Shown piece by piece: positions 16,116 through 23,383 of a stretch of 42,254 nucleotides of DNA. The stretch covers positions 1 through 42,254 of the forward strand of contig CALMUT010000044.1 of assembly GCA_937872925.1 (NCBI GenBank). The letters run 5' to 3'. The translations under genes were made by a program, and so were the position numbers. This DNA is from an uncultured Myxococcales bacterium. Its GTDB lineage: Bacteria; Myxococcota_A; Polyangia; Polyangiales; Polyangiaceae. Position 1 is the stretch's first letter. Every line of letters starts with the position of its first letter. The notes under the pieces are model-generated. The model saw only the letters and a program-made list of their open reading frames with translations, was not told the origin of the DNA and did no database searches.

Positions 16116-18560
16116 GTGCGCCGGCTTCTATGGGCTCTGCCCGCTATCGCAGTGATGCAAATTGCCCCCGCGGCTTTCGCGGAGGCGGCGCCCGTTTTCG
16201 CGGTCGCAGCGGCAGGTGCCGGACAGCGCGCCCTGGCCGTTGGCTTCGACGGCAACGGCGCACTCCGCACGAACCTCTGTGGCGGGGGCAAGTGCACACT
16301 CGCTTCTGGCACGGTGGTGGACGCGCCCGCGGATTACCTGGCCCGCGCTGCCAAATCGAAGCTCACAGTGGTGCCCATTGGCTCGGGGCGACGCGCGATC
16401 CTGGTGACGCTGCCAGGCGCTACGCCGGACCGGGCGTGGCAGGCCGTTTACGCGGCACCGGTGGGCCCGGGCGGCGTGGTCACCGTGTTTGCCGGCGAGA
16501 CGGGCTATGTGCGTGGCGAATGGGGCGAACGCGCTGGCGCCATGGTGCAAGTAAGCGAGCCGCGAAAAGATGGTTCGCGCACCGTGCTCGTCGGCGAGCA
16601 GCGCGAAGACATGACCCTATGCGGCCGCCCCACCATCCTCGCGCCGCAGCTGCTCTCTGCAAAGGACCTGAAGCTGCGGCCCGCCCGGGTGCAGCGCCTT
16701 CCGCCGGGGGAGCGGGACGCCGCGACGGTCCTGACTGCGACGCCGGTAGAAGGCGCGAGTTCGGGGCTGCCCATGCTGCGGCCCACGGGTGCATCAAGCG
16801 CCGTGGGTGACCCGCGCGCCCTCGCAGACGGCAACTCGGAAACCGTGTGGTCCGAGAACCGGGGCGGGGACGGGCGCGGCGAGCTCGTCGTCATGGCCGC
16901 CCCCCACGAGCTGCCTATCAACGGATTCGAAATGGTCGTACGGCCGGAGAAGGCGGCGGTTCCCGATGGAGTCGCGCCGCGTACGTTCTTTCTGGCGACG
17001 GACAAGCAGTTGTACCAGGTGCGGTTGGAGCAGGACGCCTGGCAGACGCCCGGTGCCCGCTACCAGGTTGCGCTGCCAGCTCCGATCCGTACGGGTTGTG
17101 TCGCCCTCGTGCTCGACACGGCGCATGGCGCGAAAAAGACTTCCAAGGTCACGTTGGCGGAGTTGGCTGCGCGCACGGAAGTGGACGCCCAGAGCATCGA
17201 TGGACTCGTCGGAGCGCTCGCGGGTGGCGGGCCACGCTCCGCCACCGCGGCGTCCGCGCTGACGCTCATTGGCGACAAAGGCTTTACCGCAGTCGCGAAG
17301 GCGTTCGCGTCTTTGGACGAAGGCGGCCGCCGCGTCGCCCTAGAGGTGATGGACCATGCACCCTGCAATCAGAGTGCCGTCGTGTATGTCGCGGCACTGC
17401 TCGGACCTTCTGCGCCCCAGCGTGTGCACGCCCGCGCACGTTTGCCGCGCTGTTCCAAGGATGCGGAGCGCGCCATCGTGCATGCCCTCGATCGCGATCC
17501 CCGGCGGCTGCCGCAGCTCTCCGTCGCGCTCGCGGAGATCGCGCCGGCGGCGGCGGTGACCGTGCTGCTTCCGCGCCTGCGAAAAGCGCCGCTGCGCGAG
17601 CGCCAGGTCATTCGCGTGGCCCTCGGTCGCGCCGCAGCCAGTCCCCGAGCCCTTGGGGCGCTGCGCGGCGCCCTGAACGATCCCAAGCTGTCGCCGAGTG
17701 TATCCCTGGAGCTGCTCCGCGCGTTGGGCCCCCGGGTGGTCGAGCATGCGGCGCACGCCGCGGTGGCGCTCGAGCGTGTGTCCGCGGGAACCAACGACTT
17801 CCGCCTACGCTATCTGCGGCTGGAGCCCGCGGGCCGGCTTGCCGCCGCCAATCCGAGGGCGCGCAGTGTGGTTTCCCAAGCGTTGACCAGCGACAAGAAC
17901 GGCCACGTGCGCATGCGCGCGGCCGAAGTCGTTGAGAACCCCACACTGTTCTCGAAGGAACTGACGCGAGCTCTGAATGACACCGAGGTGCGCGTGCGTG
18001 AGGCCGCGGCCAATGCCCTTGCCGCCCAGGGCGGGCGGTTTGCTTCCAAGGCACTCCTGGGCCGACTCGAAGCTGACCCTTGGCCCATCGTGCGCGCCGC
18101 CGCTGCGACGGCGCTCTCCCATCACGGGCCGGACACCAGCGTGGACGCCGCATTGGGCGAGGCAGTGGCTGACAGCTCGCGCCACGTGCGCGGGCCCGTG
18201 TTGACCGCCTTGGGCAAACGTCGCGCGCTGTCCCAAGCAGAAAAGGTACGTGAGCGGCTCACCACGGACGACGAAGCGCCGGACGTACGCGCGCGCGCCG
18301 CCGAAGCCCTGGGCCTCATGTGTGATCGCGGCGCCGTCGAACTGCTGACGCGCTCCGTGCACAAGCTGGCAGATCCGATGCTGCCAGCGGAGGAACGCGG
18401 CGTGAGCACCGTGGCGCTCGGTGCCTTGAGCCGGATCCGTCCCGCGGACATTGCGGACCGCCTGCGCCCACTGCGTAAGAAGACGGCTCCGGCCACCGCC
18501 CGCGCCGCGGCGGACGCAACCCTGCGCGCCGCGGGCACTTGTGGCCGCCGAGCCCGCTGA
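16116..18560 (+). CDS. Secreted protein with discoidin-like and HEAT-repeat regions
   Basis: The 814-residue protein starts with GTG at 16116 and has a signal peptide (LLWALPAIAVMQIAPAAFAE). The first 200 residues are beta-rich. Residues about 225-350 (ALADGNSETVWSENRGGDGR, ELPINGFEMVV) have the pattern of an F5/8-type C (discoidin) carbohydrate-binding domain. From about 360 to the end, helical HEAT-like repeats recur every 30 or so residues (VRMRAAEVVENP, VREAAANALAAQG, VRAAAATALSHHG, VRGPVLTALGKR, VRARAAEALGLM). This is a binding-scaffold architecture and has no enzyme motif. It is 13 bp downstream of the acetyltransferase gene and is followed by a hairpin. Confidence 0.8.
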   Translation: MRRLLWALPAIAVMQIAPAAFAEAAPVFAVAAAGAGQRALAVGFDGNGALRTNLCGGGKCTLASGTVVDAPADYLARAAKSKLTVVPIGSGRRAILVTLPGATPDRAWQAVYAAPVGPGGVVTVFAGETGYVRGEWGERAGAMVQVSEPRKDGSRTVLVGEQREDMTLCGRPTILAPQLLSAKDLKLRPARVQRLPPGERDAATVLTATPVEGASSGLPMLRPTGASSAVGDPRALADGNSETVWSENRGGDGRGELVVMAAPHELPINGFEMVVRPEKAAVPDGVAPRTFFLATDKQLYQVRLEQDAWQTPGARYQVALPAPIRTGCVALVLDTAHGAKKTSKVTLAELAARTEVDAQSIDGLVGALAGGGPRSATAASALTLIGDKGFTAVAKAFASLDEGGRRVALEVMDHAPCNQSAVVYVAALLGPSAPQRVHARARLPRCSKDAERAIVHALDRDPRRLPQLSVALAEIAPAAAVTVLLPRLRKAPLRERQVIRVALGRAAASPRALGALRGALNDPKLSPSVSLELLRALGPRVVEHAAHAAVALERVSAGTNDFRLRYLRLEPAGRLAAANPRARSVVSQALTSDKNGHVRMRAAEVVENPTLFSKELTRALNDTEVRVREAAANALAAQGGRFASKALLGRLEADPWPIVRAAAATALSHHGPDTSVDAALGEAVADSSRHVRGPVLTALGKRRALSQAEKVRERLTTDDEAPDVRARAAEALGLMCDRGAVELLTRSVHKLADPMLPAEERGVSTVALGALSRIRPADIADRLRPLRKKTAPATARAAADATLRAAGTCGRRAR

Positions 18561-18561
18561 G

Positions 18562-18596
18562 GCGACACTGGCGTCGCTTTTTGCTAAAAGCGTCGC
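18562..18596 (+). terminator. Hairpin with T-run between HEAT-protein and epimerase genes
   Basis: GCGAC (18562-18566) pairs with GTCGC (18573-18577) and is followed by TTTTT (18578-18582), the form of an intrinsic terminator right after the HEAT-protein stop. A second overlapping inverted repeat (18571-18581 with 18586-18596, 10 of 11 pairs) could form an alternative stem next to the epimerase start codon at 18600. Confidence 0.5.
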
Positions 18597-18599
18597 GAC

Positions 18600-19652
18600 A
18601 TGTCCTGGACTCTTGTAACTGGTGCTTCCGGATTCGTTGGCTCTCGGTTAGTGCGCGCACTCGTCGAGCGGGGGGAGAACGTCAAGGCGTTCGTGAGGGC
18701 GGGGTCAAGCCTGCGTCAGCTCAAAGATTTGCCGCCGGAGCGCTGCCGCCTGGCGTTCGGGGACATCACCGTCGAGCACACCGTGTATCGAGCGCTCTCC
18801 GACTGCGATCGCATGTATCACGTCGCGTCGAGTTTCAAGATGTGGGATCCAAAACCGGAGACGATTCTCGCGCCTGCAGTCGACGGCACTCGTGCAACGC
18901 TGACTGCCGCACGCAAGCGCGGCATTGACAAGATCGTGGTGACCAGCAGCGTCGCCGCCCTCGGCACGACGAACGCGGACGCGCCTATGGACGAAGAGCA
19001 CGCGTTCAACCTGGCCGACCCGGAGACCTACATTCTTTCCAAGTACGAGGCGCTGCGTGTGACCATGGAAATGGCTGAGGACGGCCTGCCAATCGTGGCG
19101 GTGCTACCGAGCGGCATCTTTGGGCCCGGGGATTGGAAACCGACACCCACCCGGGAAAGCATCCCGGGCTACTTGAGGCCCGGCGCCCGCATGCGCTTTC
19201 CGGTGACCGCCGGTGGCATCAACATCGTGGATGTCGACGACGTCGTTCAAGGCCATATCGCTGCAATGGACCGCGGGAGGATAGGCGAACGCTACATCTT
19301 GGGCGGCGAAGACCTGAGCTTCCGACAGATGTTCGAAACGCTGAGTGAGCTCACGGGACTTGCCCCACCTGGCAGCACGCTTTCCGGGGGCATGGCACAA
19401 ATGGGCGGCCGTTTGATGGAACTGCGCGCTCGCCTTTTCGGCGGCGACCCGGATCTGACGTTCCGAATGGCGCGGGACTACGCCACTGCGTACGCCTGGG
19501 TCACGTCCAAGAAGGCGGAGGCGGATCTGGGTTACACGCACCGTGCAGCGCGCGACACCCTGGCGCGTTCCGTGCGTTGGTTCTTGCAGCACGGCTACGT
19601 TCCCGAAGCTTCAGCGCGGCGGGTGCGTCTGGAGCTCGGGGCGGCCACGTGA
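18600..19652 (+). CDS. NAD-dependent epimerase/dehydratase, HpnA-like
   Basis: The 350-residue extended SDR protein has the nucleotide-binding TGASGFVGS at 8-16, the Tyr/Lys pair in YILSKYEA, and GIFGPGDWKPTPT. IVDVDDVVQGHIAAMDRGRI with GERYILGGE follows. This set matches the hopanoid-associated sugar epimerase HpnA group (related dihydroflavonol-reductase-like enzymes also share it). It is cytoplasmic and would act on a sugar nucleotide or a lipid-linked substrate with NAD(P). Its stop overlaps the GTG of the following membrane protein (GTGA), so the two are coupled. Confidence 0.85.
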   Translation: MSWTLVTGASGFVGSRLVRALVERGENVKAFVRAGSSLRQLKDLPPERCRLAFGDITVEHTVYRALSDCDRMYHVASSFKMWDPKPETILAPAVDGTRATLTAARKRGIDKIVVTSSVAALGTTNADAPMDEEHAFNLADPETYILSKYEALRVTMEMAEDGLPIVAVLPSGIFGPGDWKPTPTRESIPGYLRPGARMRFPVTAGGINIVDVDDVVQGHIAAMDRGRIGERYILGGEDLSFRQMFETLSELTGLAPPGSTLSGGMAQMGGRLMELRARLFGGDPDLTFRMARDYATAYAWVTSKKAEADLGYTHRAARDTLARSVRWFLQHGYVPEASARRVRLELGAAT

Positions 19653-20350
19653 CCGCCGGCGCCAAGGTGCCGACTGCGACGGCCGCGCTTGGTACGGCGA
19701 CGATCTTCGCGGCACTGCTCGCAATTCCGGCCAGCCTACGCGCGAGCGGTGGCGTCAACGTCGCACTGGTCTGGCTCGCGCTGGCGGGTTCTTCGGCGCT
19801 GGTCTGCGGGGCGATGGCGGCAGCTCTGCGAAGCCTGCACGGTGAGGCGCACAGCTTGAAAACCCTTGGGCTGGCTGGGGCCGTCGCGCTTCCCGTGCTT
19901 TCCGTATTCGGGAGCATCCTGAAGTCCGCGACCCATCATCGAGCACTCGGAGGTGTTACCTTCGCCGTGATCAGCGCGCTGGTGCTGCTGGGTGTTCTGC
20001 TCGCGGCTCACCGCGCGTGGCGCTGGGCGGATACGCGGGGCAAGTCGCGTGCGCTGCTGGCACTGGGCGCCGCGTGCCTTCTGGCGGGGCTCCGAGTTTT
20101 GTTGCCGTTGGTCTCCCACGCTGGCAGCCGCTGGGCCGTGATCGATGGCGTGCTGCTCGTGGCGGCGGCCGTGGTGGCGTCCATCTGGGTGCCGCACAGT
20201 TCCCTGCAAAACCGCGCACTTGCGCGGGGCTTGTGGGGTGGCCTCAGCGCGGCGGCGCTGGTTGTCATGCTGGCGTCTTCCGCCACGCAGAACGGCGCGC
20301 GGGAGGCGGCTCCAGTGCTGTTCGGACCGTTTTGGGTGCTGTCACGTTGA
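19649..20350 (+). CDS. Polytopic membrane protein, unknown function
   Basis: The 233-residue protein starts with GTG at 19649 inside the epimerase stop. About six or seven hydrophobic segments are visible (AALGTATIFAALLAIPA, ALVWLALAGSSALVCGAMAA, VISALVLLGVLLAAHRAW, ALLALGAACLLAGLRVLLPL, GVLLVAAAVVASIWV, AALVVMLASSA). There are no known motifs. Coupling with the HpnA-like gene suggests a role in the same lipid or envelope pathway, which is inference. Confidence 0.75.
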   Translation: MTAGAKVPTATAALGTATIFAALLAIPASLRASGGVNVALVWLALAGSSALVCGAMAAALRSLHGEAHSLKTLGLAGAVALPVLSVFGSILKSATHHRALGGVTFAVISALVLLGVLLAAHRAWRWADTRGKSRALLALGAACLLAGLRVLLPLVSHAGSRWAVIDGVLLVAAAVVASIWVPHSSLQNRALARGLWGGLSAAALVVMLASSATQNGAREAAPVLFGPFWVLSR

Positions 20351-20383
20351 CGAAGACGCTAGCGGCTCTTAACTTTTCTATTC

Positions 20384-21643
20384 ATGACCCGCGAGGCCGG
20401 CCGAACACGAGCGCGCCGCATCGTCACGCTCCTGACGGCGCTGCTGATGTTCTTGCTGCCCATGGCAGCTTGGGCACAGGCGGGCGCGGGCCCCGCCGTG
20501 CGCAAGGGGACCACTTCCGTTCTGCCGGCGGAAGCCGCAGTCACGAAGCTGAAGCAGCGTCCTCCTGCCGCGGCTGAGGCGCCCCCCAGCGACGCGCCGC
20601 ACGTTGCCGACGAAACGAAGGTCCCAAAGCCACCGGCCAGTTTCAATACCCACGACGCCGGCTGGATCCGGTTTTCATACCTACCTGCCGTGCGGGAGCG
20701 CGTGCAGCCGCTGATCGACGAAGCCGACAGCGTGAAGCGGCAGCTCACCGAGCGGCTTGGCGTGGAGGTGCTCAGCGACGTGACGGTGTATGTAGCGCGC
20801 ACCCCTGGCGAGATGGCCAGTTTGGCGCCTGAGGGCGCACCGTTTCCCAAGTACGCGGCGGGCGTCGCCTACTCCAACCTGCGTTTCGTGCTGCTCACGA
20901 TTCACCCCGTACACCCCAATTCCCGACACGAACTGTCCGAGGTGTTTCGTCACGAGCTGGCCCATGTTGCGCTCCACGAAGCTGTCAAAGGACGCCACGT
21001 CCCGCGTTGGTTCAATGAAGGCTTCGCCGTGTTTGCCAGCGGAGAGAGTTCTTTCCCGCGCATGCAGACGCTCTGGACGGCCACACTTTCCAATGACTTG
21101 TTGCCCCTCAAACGCATGGAGCGCTCTTTCCCGGAGGATGCGCAAACGGCTTCGGTGGCCTACGCCGAAGCAGCCGACGTGGTGCGCTTCTTGGTCCGGA
21201 AGCAAGACAAAGAACGGTTCACGGCCATGATCGACCGCATCCAAGGTGGGCAGGGATTCGAGCCCGCGATGCGCGATTCCTACGGCGTGGATCTCGCCGG
21301 TCTTGAGTACGAATGGCGTGAAGACGTTGCGCGTCGCTACACCTTCTGGCCCGTCCTCTTCAGCGGCAGTTTCATCTGGGCATTCGCCATTGGACTCTTC
21401 GCTTGGGGTTTCCGGCGGCGAAAGAAGCGTGACAAGGTGACCCTCGCGCGCTGGTCCCGGGAAGAAGCCCGTGAAGAGGAGCTACGCCGGCGCATCGCCG
21501 AGGCAGCGCAGGACGGTCGGGTGCACATCGTGCTTTCGCGCGGCGGCAAAGAAGAGCCCTCCCAAGAACTCATGCCGCCCGTCGGGACCGAAGCGCCGGT
21601 GCCCAAGGTGGAGCACGACGGGCAGTGGCATACGCTGCACTAG
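20384..21643 (+). CDS. Peptidase MA-family metalloprotease, membrane-anchored
   Basis: The 419-residue protein has a signal peptide to about residue 32 (ALLMFLLPMAAWAQA), a disordered Ala/Pro stretch to about 85, and a zinc protease domain. The domain has H190-E191-L-A-H194 and the downstream Glu212 in WFNEGFAVFASGES, the gluzincin/peptidase-MA pattern. A single transmembrane helix (VLFSGSFIWAFAIGLFAWGF, about 325-345) is followed by a basic, charged cytoplasmic tail. The active site therefore faces the periplasm. It is convergent with the chorismate mutase gene. The substrate is unknown. Confidence 0.87.
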   Translation: MTREAGRTRARRIVTLLTALLMFLLPMAAWAQAGAGPAVRKGTTSVLPAEAAVTKLKQRPPAAAEAPPSDAPHVADETKVPKPPASFNTHDAGWIRFSYLPAVRERVQPLIDEADSVKRQLTERLGVEVLSDVTVYVARTPGEMASLAPEGAPFPKYAAGVAYSNLRFVLLTIHPVHPNSRHELSEVFRHELAHVALHEAVKGRHVPRWFNEGFAVFASGESSFPRMQTLWTATLSNDLLPLKRMERSFPEDAQTASVAYAEAADVVRFLVRKQDKERFTAMIDRIQGGQGFEPAMRDSYGVDLAGLEYEWREDVARRYTFWPVLFSGSFIWAFAIGLFAWGFRRRKKRDKVTLARWSREEAREEELRRRIAEAAQDGRVHIVLSRGGKEEPSQELMPPVGTEAPVPKVEHDGQWHTLH

Positions 21644-21687
21644 CGGGCCATCACGTCAGTAACCGCCCTTCGGATTGCTCGAATCGG

Positions 21688-21966
21688 TCACTCGCTTCGC
21701 ATACGGAGCTGTTCCGCCCTGCGAGATTCGTCGATCAAGCGTTCGAAGACGCGGCGCACGGCTTGCGGATCCAGCGGGGCGAGGGTGCGGCTGGCAAGGC
21801 GATCCAAGATGCGGCGTTCGCGATCGGGATCGTATGCGTCCAGCCCACATTGTTTCTTGATGTCGCCAACAGCCAATACCTTCTCGAGGCGGCGTGCGAC
21901 CCACTTCAGGATCTCATCGTCGATCTCGTCGATCTCGCGCCGCAGCTCTTCTAGGCGATCCTTCAC
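21688..21966 (-). CDS. Chorismate mutase, AroQ type
   Basis: This 92-residue all-helical protein has the pattern LEELRREIDEIDDEILKWVA, RR, a central Lys (DIKK) and DPDRERRILDRL. That is the monofunctional AroQ chorismate mutase that converts chorismate to prephenate for Phe/Tyr synthesis. No signal peptide, so it is cytoplasmic and not the secreted *AroQ form. It starts with GTG at 21966, 14 bp after the VWA lipoprotein stop, so it is probably cotranscribed with that gene, an odd partnership. No other aromatic-synthesis gene is nearby. Confidence 0.9.
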   Translation of the reverse strand: MKDRLEELRREIDEIDDEILKWVARRLEKVLAVGDIKKQCGLDAYDPDRERRILDRLASRTLAPLDPQAVRRVFERLIDESRRAEQLRMRSE

Positions 21967-21980
21967 AGCGTCAGGCTAAG

Positions 21981-23189
21981 TCAACGAACCGTGGTTGGGC
22001 AACCGCCGACGACCTGCACTTCGAACACATCGCCGCTCTTGAGCTTGTCGCATGCGGGACCCACGATCTCGATGCTTGTCGGCCCGGTCCACTTCCAGCC
22101 GTCCCCGATGTCCTGCGGCAAGACCTTTTTGTCGAAGTAGACGTTCACGAGCTTGGGGTCTTCGGGCTCGAAATCGAGTTCGATGCTGCAGCTGATCGCG
22201 ACTTGCACGCCGATTTCCTTGAGGGCAACCGAAAGCTCCGTAGCGTCGCTGACCGCGTAGTAACTGGGCGAGGTGGTGCGGGCGGTCAGGCCCGCGATCG
22301 CTAGGCGGTCCAATAGGGAAGAATACACCTCGCTACCGGGCATTCCGACGACGTAAGTGGGGATACCTTTGTTGGCCAGGTTCGTCACCGCGGCCTCGGT
22401 GACGGGACCATCTACGCAATTGAGGGGACCGCCACCGTTGAACCCCGGCGCGCAACAGTTGACGGGGGCCTGGCAGGCCACACCGTTGATGGTCAGCCCC
22501 TCGATATTCAGTTGGCAATCGCTCGCCGCGCAGCTCGCATCGATGTTGCAGTTGGGCCCACCATCCGTTGCCAGCACGACGAAGGTCTTTCCCTCCAGCG
22601 CGGCGAGGGTCGGTGCCAAGGCCCCGAGGGTGGCGGACGTCGGTGTGCCGCCCGCCGGGGGGAGCTTCGCCAGGGTGTTGAGCAACGCGACCAGCACGGG
22701 GCCATCCTTTTGCTGCTCGGCGTAGCTGGACGGATCCCCCTGTTGGGTCGGGAACACCTCCACGCCAGTGCCGCAACCAGGGATCGAGCCTCCGCTGCCA
22801 GGGAACACGGCGGCGCCGTAGCGTACACGGTGACCCACGCTGCGCAGTACGTCCGCGATCGCAACCCGTGCACTCTGATATTTGTTCAAGCTGCCAGTTT
22901 GCGCCTCCGCCATGCTACCGGAGCGGTCGAGCACGAAGTACAGGTTGGGGCGATCGATCGCCACGGGGATCAGTTGGTTGCCGCATAGCTCGACGTCAGC
23001 GGGGGGCGGCCCGTCCAGCAACGCCGCGTCGATGAGCGGCGTGCCTCCGGTGCCGGCCGTGCCGGCGTCCTCACTCGCTTGGAATAGCGGGGGACGGCCA
23101 TCGCCGCCGCAAGAGCCCGCGGCCGCGGCCGCCAGCGCCAGTGTCGCTGTCAGCCAAGCCGATCGGAACCGTGTAGTGAAAAGCCCCAT
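21981..23189 (-). CDS. Von Willebrand factor A domain lipoprotein
   Basis: The 402-residue protein starts at ATG 23189, giving a signal sequence ending at Cys27 (AGSC). Although the frame is open upstream, the extension is not signal-like. A short linker precedes the VWA domain, whose MIDAS motif is D88-R-S-G-S, with LATDGGP further on. A cysteine-rich insert (GVACQAPVNCCAPGFNGG) follows. The C-terminus (GPACDKLKSGDVFEVQ, GGCPTTVR) parallels that of the VWA lipoprotein at 469-1653. It is likely an outer-membrane or surface lipoprotein. It is divergent from the 994-residue protein and upstream of chorismate mutase. Confidence 0.88.
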   Translation of the reverse strand: MGLFTTRFRSAWLTATLALAAAAAGSCGGDGRPPLFQASEDAGTAGTGGTPLIDAALLDGPPPADVELCGNQLIPVAIDRPNLYFVLDRSGSMAEAQTGSLNKYQSARVAIADVLRSVGHRVRYGAAVFPGSGGSIPGCGTGVEVFPTQQGDPSSYAEQQKDGPVLVALLNTLAKLPPAGGTPTSATLGALAPTLAALEGKTFVVLATDGGPNCNIDASCAASDCQLNIEGLTINGVACQAPVNCCAPGFNGGGPLNCVDGPVTEAAVTNLANKGIPTYVVGMPGSEVYSSLLDRLAIAGLTARTTSPSYYAVSDATELSVALKEIGVQVAISCSIELDFEPEDPKLVNVYFDKKVLPQDIGDGWKWTGPTSIEIVGPACDKLKSGDVFEVQVVGGCPTTVR

Positions 23190-23383
23190 CAACGCTCGAA
23201 AGGATAGCAGCGATCTCGCAGAATTCTGTGCTCCCTGCGGAGAATGGCCGGTGCGGCTCGAAATCTTGGAAGATCCGCTTCGGACTCGCAGGCGACAGTC
23301 CGGCGTAAAATCCCGAAGCTTTCCGTTATCGTCTCGGAGTTCCAGGCGCCCGGCCTCGCGGGGCTGGCCCTGGAAGAATCGCC

